DNA from: Actinomycetota bacterium
GTDB lineage: Bacteria > Actinomycetota > Actinomycetes > S36-B12 > UBA10799
Assembly: GCA_020637055.1 (NCBI GenBank)
Contig: JACJWR010000003.1
Coordinates: 399,435 to 463,434 of the forward strand
Direction: 5' to 3'
Length of the DNA: 64,000 nucleotides
Shown here: positions 22,484 through 31,336 of the stretch, piece by piece
Layout: every line of letters starts with the position of its first letter
Position numbering within the stretch: the first letter of the stretch is position 1
Position numbers and translations under genes: made by a program
Notes under the pieces: model-generated
The model's input: only the letters and a program-made list of their open reading frames with translations
What the model was told of the DNA's origin: nothing
The model's database searches: none

Positions 22484-24694
22484 TTGAGTCACACCATTAT
22501 TCGCCCTGAGTTCGCCCGGCCCGAGCAACCGCGCCCAGTCCGGCGCACTCTGCGGGCCGACATCCAAGGCTTGCGTGCCCTCGCCGTACTGCTGGTATTC
22601 GCCAACCACCTGTGGGGTTGGCCGCGCGGCGGCTACATCGGGGTGGACGTCTTCTTCGTTATCTCCGGCTACCTCATCACCGGCCTGCTCATCCGGGAGC
22701 GTCGGAACACCGGGCGGATCTCCTTCCGGGAGTTCTACGCCCGGCGGATGCGTCGCATCTTCCCCATGGCGACCCTCGTCCTCGCGGTGACCGTGGGACT
22801 CGGCTACGCGCTGCTCTTCGCCTCCGAAGCCCAACAGACCCTCTGGGATGCGCTGTGGGCTTTCGTGTTCCTCGAGAACTGGCACCTGATCAGCGTCGGC
22901 ACGGACTACTTCCACGCCGCCGATGGGGTCTCGGCCGTGCAGCAGTACTGGTCGCTCTCAGTGGAGGAGCAGTTCTACCTGGTGTGGCCGGCGCTGCTGG
23001 TCGGGCTGTGGTGGCTGGCGCGCCGGTTGCCGGCGAGTTGGCGCCCGCTCCGGATGAGCCGTCGGCTGCCGGTGGCGGTGTTGGCTGCCGCCACGCTGGC
23101 ATCCTTCGGCTGGGCGTTGTGGCAGACCGGCCAGGATCCGACCGTCGCCTACTTCTCGTCCGCCACCCGGATGTGGGAACTCGGAGTCGGTGCCCTGCTG
23201 GCCTTCGTCGCACCTGCATTCGTCCGGCTGACGCCGGGAGTTCAATGGATCGCGGCCCGGCTCGGTCTGGTCCTCATCGCGGCTGCCGCGCTACTTCTCA
23301 CCGAGACGTCGGCCTTCCCCGGACCGTGGGCGCTGCTTCCCGTGCTGGGCGCAACACTGGTGGTTGTAGCGGGGATCCCGACGTCCGGTCCCGACGTGGG
23401 CCTGCTCACGAATCCTGTCGCCGGGTACATCGGCAAGATCTCGTATTCGCTCTACCTCTGGCATTTTCCGATCATCGTCTTCGCGCTGGTGCTCGCACCG
23501 CCTTCGCCTGCGCTGTCGGCAGCGGTGATCGCGCTTACCTTCGGACTGTCCGCATTGTCCTACCGATTCGTCGAACAGCCCGTGCGACGGTCGACTTGGC
23601 TGTCTAAACGGATCACTCCACGCACCCAGACGACGTGGCGGGCACATCTGCGTCGGGCGGCGACGCTCGGCGCCGTACTCATGCTCTGTGCGACCCTGGT
23701 GACCCTCACCTGGCACAACGCGAACGCCCGGCTGCGCACGACTGCCGCCGCGGTGCCGGAGGAGTCCGCAGCGGCGGTGGCCGACCTGCGCAAACCTCCG
23801 GGCGAAGCCGCTGCCGGAGGCGGGTTCACCGTTGAGTTCCCGGACGAACAGGGGATTCACCAAGCCCACCTGCGCGCCTCGCTGGCGGCGACGGAGTGGC
23901 CGGAACTGCAGATCGGCGACGATTGGGACGACTGGTCGCTGAACGTGAATTCCGGTGCGTGCAGCAGCGGCTTCGGAGAAGCGCGCTTCTGCACCTTCGG
24001 CGATCCCGGTGCCGAGAAGAGGGCCGTGCTGTTCGGTGATTCGAATGCCGCCGCGTGGTTCTCCGCGCTCAGACCGACGTTCGAGCGGCAGGGGTACTAC
24101 GTGGAGGTCTACTACCTGGTCGGCTGCACGGCGGCCGATGTGCCCATCCACGAACACCAGGTAGGTGCACCGCGCAACCAGAACTGTGAGGACTTCCGTG
24201 CCGACGTGGTTGGCCGGGTGGCAGACCTGGCCCCGGATCTGACCATCGTCACAAGCTTCTGGCGGCAGGCCGAACTCGCGATGAGTGGGATTACCGGCCC
24301 GGAGGCCGAAAACGAGTGGCGCGACGGTACGGTCCGCACGCTGGAGGCGCTGAGTCCGCACACCTCGAATCTGGTGGTGCTGGACAGTCCGCCAGGTTCG
24401 GAGTCGATCAAGAAGTGCAAGACCGCCGGGTCAGTCCCGACCGATTGCCAGCGGGCGGTGCCGGAGTTGGCCGTGACCGTGTCCCGGCTCAACTCTGAGG
24501 CGGTTGCCAGGGTCAACCAGGCCGCACCGCCGGGGAACGTGCGCCACCAGGGGGTCGAGCAGTGGTTCTGCGTGGACGGTACCTGCCCCGCTCTGCTGGG
24601 GGACCTGCCGATCTACACCGACGGGATCCATATCTCCCCGATCTTCGCCCTCTACCTCGTCCCGTTGGTGGCCCCGAGCATCGTCGGGGAGTAA
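22484..24694 (+). CDS. OafA/YrhL-type acyltransferase with SGNH domain
   Basis: About 736 residues. The N-terminal 370 residues form the 10-helix acyltransferase-3 membrane domain: DIQGLRALAVLLVFANH, GGYIGVDVFFVISGYLI, RRMRRIFPMA and YWSLSVEEQFYLVWP. A linker helix (about 395-415) leads to an extracellular SGNH hydrolase-like domain with GDS in VLFGDSNAAA and D-x-x-H in YTDGIHISP. Such two-domain proteins O-acetylate cell-surface glycans or peptidoglycan. The start is uncertain; TTG 22484 follows GAGGAG by about a dozen bases, while GTG 22463 or 22409 are in frame. Confidence 0.87.
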   Translation: MSHTIIRPEFARPEQPRPVRRTLRADIQGLRALAVLLVFANHLWGWPRGGYIGVDVFFVISGYLITGLLIRERRNTGRISFREFYARRMRRIFPMATLVLAVTVGLGYALLFASEAQQTLWDALWAFVFLENWHLISVGTDYFHAADGVSAVQQYWSLSVEEQFYLVWPALLVGLWWLARRLPASWRPLRMSRRLPVAVLAAATLASFGWALWQTGQDPTVAYFSSATRMWELGVGALLAFVAPAFVRLTPGVQWIAARLGLVLIAAAALLLTETSAFPGPWALLPVLGATLVVVAGIPTSGPDVGLLTNPVAGYIGKISYSLYLWHFPIIVFALVLAPPSPALSAAVIALTFGLSALSYRFVEQPVRRSTWLSKRITPRTQTTWRAHLRRAATLGAVLMLCATLVTLTWHNANARLRTTAAAVPEESAAAVADLRKPPGEAAAGGGFTVEFPDEQGIHQAHLRASLAATEWPELQIGDDWDDWSLNVNSGACSSGFGEARFCTFGDPGAEKRAVLFGDSNAAAWFSALRPTFERQGYYVEVYYLVGCTAADVPIHEHQVGAPRNQNCEDFRADVVGRVADLAPDLTIVTSFWRQAELAMSGITGPEAENEWRDGTVRTLEALSPHTSNLVVLDSPPGSESIKKCKTAGSVPTDCQRAVPELAVTVSRLNSEAVARVNQAAPPGNVRHQGVEQWFCVDGTCPALLGDLPIYTDGIHISPIFALYLVPLVAPSIVGE

Positions 24695-24706
24695 GCGGCG
24701 GCTTGC

Positions 24707-25897
24707 CTAGCCGATCTTGAGCGCACACTCCCACGGCCGCCAGCCGGCCCGTTGCCAATACGTCCACGCCACGTAGTCCTGCTGCGCCTTGGTCGCCTGG
24801 TGGGGGTATTCGGCGAACTGGCCGCCGCCGTTGTCGTGCCAGGACGGGTAGTCGAATTGCCAGGCGCCGTAGTAGCCGTTGCCGGTGTTGATCGAGTAGT
24901 TCCCGCTGGATTCGCACATCTTGATGGCCTGCGAGTAGGCGCTGTCCGCCCAGGCCGAGACATCGCTCGGCGCACCGCCGGACTGCGGTGCAGCTGCCGG
25001 GGCCTGCTGCGGCGCTGGGGTCCATTGCGGGGCCGCCGCGGCTGCCGCAGCCTGGGCAGCCGCAGCCTGGGCAGCTGCCTCGGACTGTGCCGCCTGCCAT
25101 TGCCATTGCTGCACCACCGCGGCGGCGATGCCAGCTTGCCGGGCCTGCTCCGCGGCCGCGGCCTCTGCTTCAGCCTGACGTCTGGCGGCCTCGGCCGCAG
25201 CCCGCGCTTCTGCCTCGGCGCGGGCCCTGGCTGCTTCTTGCTCGGCGGCAATCCGGGCTGCCTCCCGGGCTGCCGCGATCGCCTCGGCGATGCGCTTGCG
25301 CTCCTCCTCCTTCAGTCGTGCCAACTCCGCGGAGGCTTCGTCGAGTGCCGCCCGGGACGCATCCCTGGCCGCCTCCAGTTCCGCTGCGACGCGGGCGCGT
25401 TCGTTGCGCTCCGCAGCCACGGCAGCCTCGGCGTCGGCGACTGCTTGGGCGGCTGCAGCGGCCCGATCCACCACGGTGCTTTGGTTCGCGCCGGCGGCTG
25501 CCACGCGTTCCAGGCTGTCGAGGAAAGCGTCCGGATCTTCGAGCGCGAAGCCGGCCGTGGCGTTGTCCATGCCACCGTTGACGTAGACCTGCCTGGCGAT
25601 TCCGGACATCGCCTGCCGCTGCGAGTCGAGCGCGCGGTTGGCCTCGGAGAGTTGGGCGGTGAGTTCGTCCAGTCGCGCTTGCACGGCGGCGAGTTCCTGG
25701 CGCGCAGCCACAGCCCGGTCCGACGCCTCCAGGCTCTGCGCTTCGAGCGCCTCGACCCGGGCTTGCACCGCTTCGATCTGCTGGCTGTCCGCGACGGCCG
25801 GGGAGGTGCCCGACACCCCTACTGCCACCGCCGTCAGGCAGAGGGCCGCGCCGAACTTGGGAAGGTGCCGATGACGTCTGTCTGGCTGGTTCCGCAT
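24707..25897 (-). CDS. secreted Rpf-like transglycosylase with long coiled coil
   Basis: A 396-residue secreted protein. The signal peptide (about 1-37) is followed by an alanine/glutamate-rich coiled coil (about 40-260) resembling the PcsB/NlpC-P60-type regulatory coil, then an A/Q/P linker. The C-terminal 80 residues form an Rpf/transglycosylase fold with the catalytic Glu in MCESSGNYSINTGNGYY and the GAWQFDYPSWHDNGGG core. It should cleave peptidoglycan during growth or resuscitation. It is divergent from another Rpf-like gene (26231). Confidence 0.9.
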   Translation of the reverse strand: MRNQPDRRHRHLPKFGAALCLTAVAVGVSGTSPAVADSQQIEAVQARVEALEAQSLEASDRAVAARQELAAVQARLDELTAQLSEANRALDSQRQAMSGIARQVYVNGGMDNATAGFALEDPDAFLDSLERVAAAGANQSTVVDRAAAAAQAVADAEAAVAAERNERARVAAELEAARDASRAALDEASAELARLKEEERKRIAEAIAAAREAARIAAEQEAARARAEAEARAAAEAARRQAEAEAAAAEQARQAGIAAAVVQQWQWQAAQSEAAAQAAAAQAAAAAAAPQWTPAPQQAPAAAPQSGGAPSDVSAWADSAYSQAIKMCESSGNYSINTGNGYYGAWQFDYPSWHDNGGGQFAEYPHQATKAQQDYVAWTYWQRAGWRPWECALKIG

Positions 25898-26230
25898 AAG
25901 TTCTGCACCGTAGCGGCCCGATTGCGCTCCGCAGCGCAGACTCGCGGAGCAAACATCAGCAAAGGGGGTAAAGAACTTTACTCAAGAATGGCCGTAACTG
26001 TGACTCACATCACCCGAGTGGCCGAATCGCCCGACCGTTGCCTGGGTAGCGTTTCGGACATCACGAACCGACGGCCCCGGCCGCCCGTGATCTGCCGAGT
26101 CATCGACGCCGCACATCTCCCGATGAGTGTTCCGGCTCGAGGTACCGGTTCCGAGTGCAAACCACTCGGAACTCAATCGGTGTCGCGCTTCTGGTGCTGA
26201 CGCCGCGGGAGGCAGTCCGCAGGGAGAGTC
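25898..26230. promoter_or_regulatory. 333-bp divergent region between two Rpf-like genes
   Basis: The region holds a 9-bp-stem hairpin at 26149-26171 (TTCCGAGTG / CACTCGGAA, loop CAAAC) about 60 bp before the rightward gene, and a short TAAAG-TT-CTTTA symmetry near 25970-25982 in front of the leftward gene. Rpf genes are often under c-di-AMP riboswitches; I looked for the conserved ydaO core and could not recognise it here. No ORF is supported. Confidence 0.5.
26149..26171 (+). promoter_or_regulatory. leader hairpin upstream of the Rpf-like gene
   Basis: A perfect 9-bp stem with a 5-base loop, located 60 to 80 bp before ATG 26231. It is not followed by a U-run. It may be an operator or an mRNA leader structure. 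Confidence 0.5.
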
Positions 26231-27187
26231 ATGCGAAAGTCAATGTCGTACGCCATTCCGGTTGCCGCGCTCGCTGCCGGAGCCTCGCTGTTCAGCGCGG
26301 GTCCGGCGATGGCCGAGGAGGGTCCCGCCGCGGATTCCTCGCAGGCGGTGCCGGTCTCGTCGGCTCCGACTCAGACCGACCCCATTGACGTTGATGCAGT
26401 GCCCAGCGCGACTCCGGAGCCGGTTCCTGCGCCCGAGTCGGTCGTTGAGACTCCGGCCATCGTCGTAGAGACCCCCGTGGTTGCCGAGGCGCCGGTGGTT
26501 GCCGAAGTGCCCGTGGTCGCAGAGGCCCCCGCGGTCGTGGAGGTGCCGGTGGTTGCCGAGGCCCCGGTCGTCGCCGACGTGCCGGCGCAGCCGGCCGCCG
26601 CAGTGGTCGCCGCTGCCGAACCCGCCGCCGACCCAGCTGTCGCGGACGCCGACGCTGCGGCAGCCGATGCCGCAGCCCTCGCCGCCTACAACCAGGCCGT
26701 GCGGGAAGCTGTGGCCGCCAAGTGGCGCCAGGAAGCAGCCGACCGTGCTGCAGCGATCCGTGCGGCGGTGGCCGCGAAGTGGCGCTATGAGGCCGCCATC
26801 CGCGAGGCCGTAGCCGCGAAGTGGCGCTATGAGGCCGCCGTCCGCGCCGCGGTTGCGCAGAAGATGCGCGCCGAGGCCGCCTTCATCGCGGCGATCCAGG
26901 CCAACATGCGCGCCCGTGCTGCCGCCGCCAACCCATTCGCCGCGTCTGAGGCCTGGGCCAGTTCCGCCTTCGCGCAGAGCGTGATCCGCTGTGAGTCCGG
27001 CGGCAACTACTCGATCAACACCGGAAACGGCTACTACGGCGCCTGGCAGTTCGACTACGGCACCTGGCTTGGCAACGGTGGCGGCCAGTTCGCCCCCTAT
27101 GCCCACCTGGCCACCCCGGCCCAGCAGAACTACATCGCCTACCGCACCTGGCAGGCGCGTGGATGGCAGCCCTGGGCCTGCGCCTGA
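26231..27187 (+). CDS. secreted Rpf-like transglycosylase with Pro/Val and AAKWR repeats
   Basis: A 318-residue secreted protein. After the signal peptide (ends near AMAEE, about residue 33) comes a low-complexity wall-spanning stretch with repeated VVAEAPVV/VVAEVPVV units (about 75-125). Next is a helical stretch with three REAVAAKWRYEAA-type repeats (about 155-225). The C-terminal domain (about 240-318) has the catalytic Glu in RCESGGNYSINTGNGYY and GAWQFDYGTWLGNGGGQF. The domain is close to that of the neighbouring gene at 24707, but the front half is unrelated. GGGAG precedes the ATG by 5 bases. Confidence 0.9.
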   Translation: MRKSMSYAIPVAALAAGASLFSAGPAMAEEGPAADSSQAVPVSSAPTQTDPIDVDAVPSATPEPVPAPESVVETPAIVVETPVVAEAPVVAEVPVVAEAPAVVEVPVVAEAPVVADVPAQPAAAVVAAAEPAADPAVADADAAAADAAALAAYNQAVREAVAAKWRQEAADRAAAIRAAVAAKWRYEAAIREAVAAKWRYEAAVRAAVAQKMRAEAAFIAAIQANMRARAAAANPFAASEAWASSAFAQSVIRCESGGNYSINTGNGYYGAWQFDYGTWLGNGGGQFAPYAHLATPAQQNYIAYRTWQARGWQPWACA

Positions 27188-27189
27188 CG

Positions 27190-27214
27190 GTCCCAGTCGG
27201 GACGAGTCGACTCG
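27190..27214. terminator. compact hairpins between convergent genes
   Basis: A 5-bp hairpin (GTCCC-AGTC-GGGAC) abuts the palindrome CGAGTCGACTCG. They sit in the 33-bp gap between the Rpf-like gene and the convergent glycogen phosphorylase and may stop transcription from both sides. Confidence 0.4.
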
Positions 27215-27220
27215 GTTCGG

Positions 27221-29668
27221 CTAGCCGGCGCTGGCGTGCCAGATGCGGTCGAGGTAGTCGTTGATCGCCCGGTCGGAGGAGAAGTAGCCGGTCCGTGCGA
27301 CGTTGAGGATCGCCATCCGATTCCACAGATCCTGATCCTGGTATGTGGCGGACACACGATCCTGGATGTCGATGTACGAGCGGTAGTCGGCGAACACCAG
27401 GAACGGGTCGTTGTTCAGCAAGTGCCCGACGACGGCGTTGCCCGCCTCCCGGGCTGAACCCAGCAGCACACCGCCGGCGAGGGCATCGATGGCACGCCGA
27501 AGTTCCGGGTCGCTGTAGTAGTAGTCGCGGGGCTGGTACCCCGACTCCTGCAGTGCGGTGACCTCATCCACGGTGAGCCCGAACAGGAAGAAGTTGTCCT
27601 GGCCGACCAGTTGCTCGATCTCCACGTTGGCGCCGTCGAGCGTTCCCACGGTCAGGGCTCCGTTGAGGGCGAATTTCATGTTGCCGGTGCCGGAAGCCTC
27701 CTTGCCGGCCATCGAGATCTGTTCACTGAGTTCGGCGGCCGGCACGATCACCTGGTTGAGGACCACGTTGTAGTTGGCCGGGAACGCGATCCGCAGACGT
27801 CCGCGGACGGCCGGATCGGAATCGATCGCCTTGGCGACCGCCAGGATCACCTCGATGGTCTGTTTGGCCATCAGATAACCCGGCGCTGCTTTGGCGCCGA
27901 ACACGAACGTTCGCGGCACGATGTTGCTGGTCGGGTCGGCCTTGATCCGCTGGTAGAGGGTGACGATGTGGAGCAACTTCAGGATCTGCCGCTTGTACTC
28001 GTGCAGTCGCTTCACCATCACGTCGTACATGGTCGCCGGGTCGACCTCGATGCCGTCGCGTTCGTGCAGGAGGCTGGCGAACCGTGCCTTGTTGGCGCGC
28101 TTGACGGCGGCGAATTCCTCCCGGAACGACGCGTCGTCGGCGTAGGGGACCAGTTGTTCGAGGCGATCGAGATCTGACTCCCAGCCGGGTCCGATGGTGT
28201 CCGTGATCAGTTTGGACAGGCCGGGGTTGGCGACCCGTAGGAACCTGCGGGGCGTGATGCCGTTGGTGACGTTGGTGAACTTCTCGGGCGACATCATCGA
28301 GAAGTCGTGCAGGACCCGGTCGCGCAGCAGTTGCGAGTGCAGTTCGGCCACACCGTTGACCCGGTTGGAGCCGACGACGGCGAGGTGCGCCATCCGGACG
28401 CCCCGCCACGGTTCCTCCTGGATGATCGACATCCGGGAAAGAAGGTCGTATTCGCCGGGGTAGCGGGTGGCGACGTCGGCGAGGAACCGGGCGTTGATTT
28501 CGTAGATGATCTCCATGTGCCGTGGGAGCAGGCGCTGGATGAGGTCGACCGACCAGACTTCGAGCGCTTCGGGCATCAAGGTGTGGCAGGTGTAGTTGAA
28601 GGTGTGGGTGGTGATCTCCCAGGCGTCGTCCCAGAGCATGCCCTGCTCGTCGACCAGGATTCGCATGAGTTCGGGAATGCCGATCACCGGGTGCGTGTCG
28701 TTGAGTTGGAACACCACCCGGTCGGGCAGTTTCGCCAGGTCGAAACCAGCCGGCAGGGTCTGGTCGAGGAAGTCGCGAATCGAGGCCGCGGTGAAGAAAT
28801 ACTGCTGGGAGAGGCGCAGCTCCTTGCCCTGCGGGGTGGAGTCCTCCGGGTAGAGCACCTTCGAGAGGTTCGACGCCTTCACCTGGTCCTCCACGGCGTC
28901 GACGTAGTCTCCGCGGTTGAAGATCGAGAGGTTGAATTCGTCGGGGGATTCGGCGGCCCAGAGTCGCAGCGTGTTTACCACGCCGTTGCGATAGCCGGGC
29001 ACGAGGTAGTTGTAGGGCACCGCATTCACGGTGTACTCCGGAACCCAGGTGGTGCGCAGCTGGCCGAGGGCGTCCACGTGGCTCTCGGTGTGCCCGCCGA
29101 ACCCGATGGTCTGCGACATGTGAGTGTGCGGGAACTCCCAGGGATTGCCGCCCCCCAACCACTTGTCGGGCAGTTCCACCTGCTTGCCGTCTTCGAACAC
29201 CTGCCGGAAGATGCCGTATTCGTAGCGGATTCCGTAGCCGACGGCCGGAATCCCGAGCGTTGCCAAGGAATCGATGTAGCAGGCAGCGAGGCGGCCCAGG
29301 CCGCCGTTGCCCAGGCCGGGTTCCGGTTCGATCGCCACCAGGGCATCGAGGTCGAGGCCCAACTCCGACAACGCCGCCCGCATCAACTCCTCGAGGTCGT
29401 AGGAGAGGAGGGTGTTGAGCAGTTGGGGACCGAGCAGGTATTCGGCGCTGAGATAGGCCACCACCTTGGGCCCGGTGACGAGTTGCTTCGCGAGGCGGTC
29501 CATCCAGTCCTGCATCAGCAACCCGCGCACGGTGAGGCCGAGCGCCTGGTACAGGTCGTTCTCGGTGGCGCGGGTGAGATCGACGCCCTGTGTCGTCCGC
29601 AGATTCCGCATGAATTCTTCTGCGAGTTGGGTGGGAGTGATGGCGGGGGGCACGAACTCAGTGGTCAC
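27221..29668 (-). CDS. glgP: glycogen/alpha-glucan phosphorylase
   Basis: An 815-residue PLP enzyme releasing glucose-1-phosphate from alpha-1,4-glucans. Motifs: LGNGGLGRLAACYIDSLATL, VKRLHEYKRQILKLLHIVTL, and the PLP lysine in EASGTGNMKFALNGALTVGT followed by LDGANVEI. The length matches the GlgP/MalP group of about 800-850 residues. GTG 29668 is chosen because GGAAGG lies 7 bases upstream; the frame runs 30 bases further. The gene stands alone, divergent from the DUF3445 gene. Confidence 0.96.
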   Translation of the reverse strand: MTTEFVPPAITPTQLAEEFMRNLRTTQGVDLTRATENDLYQALGLTVRGLLMQDWMDRLAKQLVTGPKVVAYLSAEYLLGPQLLNTLLSYDLEELMRAALSELGLDLDALVAIEPEPGLGNGGLGRLAACYIDSLATLGIPAVGYGIRYEYGIFRQVFEDGKQVELPDKWLGGGNPWEFPHTHMSQTIGFGGHTESHVDALGQLRTTWVPEYTVNAVPYNYLVPGYRNGVVNTLRLWAAESPDEFNLSIFNRGDYVDAVEDQVKASNLSKVLYPEDSTPQGKELRLSQQYFFTAASIRDFLDQTLPAGFDLAKLPDRVVFQLNDTHPVIGIPELMRILVDEQGMLWDDAWEITTHTFNYTCHTLMPEALEVWSVDLIQRLLPRHMEIIYEINARFLADVATRYPGEYDLLSRMSIIQEEPWRGVRMAHLAVVGSNRVNGVAELHSQLLRDRVLHDFSMMSPEKFTNVTNGITPRRFLRVANPGLSKLITDTIGPGWESDLDRLEQLVPYADDASFREEFAAVKRANKARFASLLHERDGIEVDPATMYDVMVKRLHEYKRQILKLLHIVTLYQRIKADPTSNIVPRTFVFGAKAAPGYLMAKQTIEVILAVAKAIDSDPAVRGRLRIAFPANYNVVLNQVIVPAAELSEQISMAGKEASGTGNMKFALNGALTVGTLDGANVEIEQLVGQDNFFLFGLTVDEVTALQESGYQPRDYYYSDPELRRAIDALAGGVLLGSAREAGNAVVGHLLNNDPFLVFADYRSYIDIQDRVSATYQDQDLWNRMAILNVARTGYFSSDRAINDYLDRIWHASAG

Positions 29669-29777
29669 GGCGTGGCCTTCCGATGGCGGACATCGCACGC
29701 CAGCGTAGTCCGACAGAAGCGGTCATGCGATCCATGTGGCACTTCCGATCGGCGGGGGATTGCCTATCCTGAAGTCC

Positions 29778-30635
29778 GTGCACATCCGACCCGGCGACCC
29801 GCTTCGCAGTTATGCGGTGCCGCTCACGCCGAGGCCGTATCGGATGGTGGTGGGAACGCGTCCGACATCGAAGTGGTTGTTGCCCGGGGTCGACGGCCCG
29901 CCGCAGTTGGCTGCCAAGGTGGAGGTCCTGCGGAAACACGCCGGCGCGGCCGTGGCAGTGTTGCCGGGAGCCGAACACGGCGTAGAACTGCTCGCCGACC
30001 TGGTCGATTCGACCGTTCCTGCCGGATCGGACGACGGCTCAGGTCACCGAATGGCAGGTTCCGCCCCCGAACAGGCCCTGGCGTCGGTCGCCCTGCGGGT
30101 TCAGGAGGACCTCTGTCTGCTGCAGCGCCGATCGGGGCAATGGCGACTGTGGGCGGCCTGCGTCTGTTTCCCGAGCCACTGGCGCCTGACCGAGAAGATC
30201 GGGGCCGGCCTCGACGCCATACATGGCCCGGTGCCCGGCTATCGGCAGCGGTTGGCCACGGCCAGCACCAAGGTGTTGGATCGCCTCGCCGGGACCACGG
30301 AGATCGTGGAGCGATTCAACTGGGTCCTGGTGGACACCCCCCGGCTGTACACACCCCGCGCCGAGCGGTTCGGCGACGCCGAACCAAGGTCGGATGTGGA
30401 CGGGCTGTGGTTGCGGACGGAGCGGCAAACCCTTCGGGCCCTCCCCGGAGATCTGGGTCTGGTGTTCACCATCCGGACCTTCGTCACCCCGCTGACCGAC
30501 CTCACGCGACCGGAACGCGGGGCGCTGGCAAAGTCCATGCACGGCATATCCGACGAATTGCACAAGTATCGGTCGTCGCTTCGCTACCGTAATGTCGTCA
30601 TGAGTTGGCTTGCAGCCTCCGAGCGCACCGTCTGA
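29778..30635 (+). CDS. DUF3445 heme-dependent oxidative N-demethylase-like protein
   Basis: A 285-residue protein of the DUF3445 family. The diagnostic centre is AACVCFPSHWRLTEKIG followed by AIHGPVPGY; further on are RFNWVLVDTPRLY and WLRTERQTLRALP. Studied relatives are heme-dependent oxidative N-demethylases, but most members are uncharacterised. GTG 29778 lies 8 bases after TATCCT (29764-29769), suggesting a leaderless message; the frame opens earlier at GTG 29736. There is no operon partner. Confidence 0.82.
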   Translation: MHIRPGDPLRSYAVPLTPRPYRMVVGTRPTSKWLLPGVDGPPQLAAKVEVLRKHAGAAVAVLPGAEHGVELLADLVDSTVPAGSDDGSGHRMAGSAPEQALASVALRVQEDLCLLQRRSGQWRLWAACVCFPSHWRLTEKIGAGLDAIHGPVPGYRQRLATASTKVLDRLAGTTEIVERFNWVLVDTPRLYTPRAERFGDAEPRSDVDGLWLRTERQTLRALPGDLGLVFTIRTFVTPLTDLTRPERGALAKSMHGISDELHKYRSSLRYRNVVMSWLAASERTV

Positions 30636-30686
30636 GCGCCTCGATGGGTGTGACGCCTGTGACTGATGGGGTTCAGGAGACGGGTG

Positions 30687-30714
30687 TTGCCATTTCGATG
30701 TGCGTTGCTATAGT
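30687..30714 (+). promoter_or_regulatory. sigma-70-type promoter of the DUF3145 gene
   Basis: -35 TTGCCA (30687-30692) and -10 TATAGT (30709-30714) separated by 16 bp. This is the best housekeeping-type promoter I see in the window. It would start the transcript near 30721, giving a leader of about 60 bases before GTG 30781. Confidence 0.7.
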
Positions 30715-30780
30715 TGCGCCTGTCAAACCGAACTTCACGAGGGCGCAGGGGAAGGCGACTCTCAAACGAGGAGGACGGTC

Positions 30781-31323
30781 GTGACATCACACACTGGCGT
30801 GGCTGGCGGCGCAAACCAAGCGCGTGGCGTCGTGTTCGTCCACACCTGCACAAAAGCGATGAGTGCTCACGTGTCGTGGGCGCTCGAACGAGTGCTGGAC
30901 TCCGAGGTGAACTTGGAGTTCACACCGCAACCGGCCCTAGAAGGGGCGCTGCGGTGCGAATACGCCTGGCACGGCACCCCCGGAACGGGATCCCGAATCG
31001 CCACCGAGTTGAGGGCCTTTCCCGGCCTTCGGTTTGAGGTGACGGAGGATCCGACGCCCGGCGCCGACGGCGAACGTTATTCATGCACCCCGGAGTTGGG
31101 GATTTTCCGCGCCACGATCGCCACCAACGGCGATGTGCTCGTCGGCGAGGAGCAACTGCGCGAGATGCTCGGCCGGTCCATGGCCGCCTCGATCCTCGGC
31201 GAAGAGTTCAACATGGAAGACGAACTCGAGTTGCTCATGGGCCGCCCGTGGGACGACGAACTCGAACCCTTCCGGCACGCCGGCGACGGCGCCCCGGTGC
31301 GGTGGCTCAACCAGGTCGGTTGA
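30781..31323 (+). CDS. DUF3145 protein
   Basis: A 180-residue protein of a family conserved throughout Actinobacteria and of unknown function. Recognisable segments are GVVFVHTCTKAMSAHVSWAL, LRFEVTEDPTPGADGERYS, TPELGIFRATIATNGD, and the very conserved end GRPWDDELEPFRHAGDGAPV followed by RWLNQVG. Start GTG 30781 has GAGGAGG upstream. It lies convergent to the aceE operon, a neighbourhood also common in other Actinobacteria. Confidence 0.92.
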   Translation: MTSHTGVAGGANQARGVVFVHTCTKAMSAHVSWALERVLDSEVNLEFTPQPALEGALRCEYAWHGTPGTGSRIATELRAFPGLRFEVTEDPTPGADGERYSCTPELGIFRATIATNGDVLVGEEQLREMLGRSMAASILGEEFNMEDELELLMGRPWDDELEPFRHAGDGAPVRWLNQVG

Positions 31324-31336
31324 CCCGGCCGGCGCC

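Noticed and set aside
25898..26230. c-di-AMP (ydaO) riboswitch upstream of the Rpf-like genes
   Set aside because: The location is typical for this riboswitch, but I could not find its conserved core segments; only a simple hairpin is visible.
28307..30592. 761-codon frame running antisense to glgP and into the DUF3445 gene
   Set aside because: It is the complement of conserved phosphorylase coding sequence and changes character where real genes begin and end.
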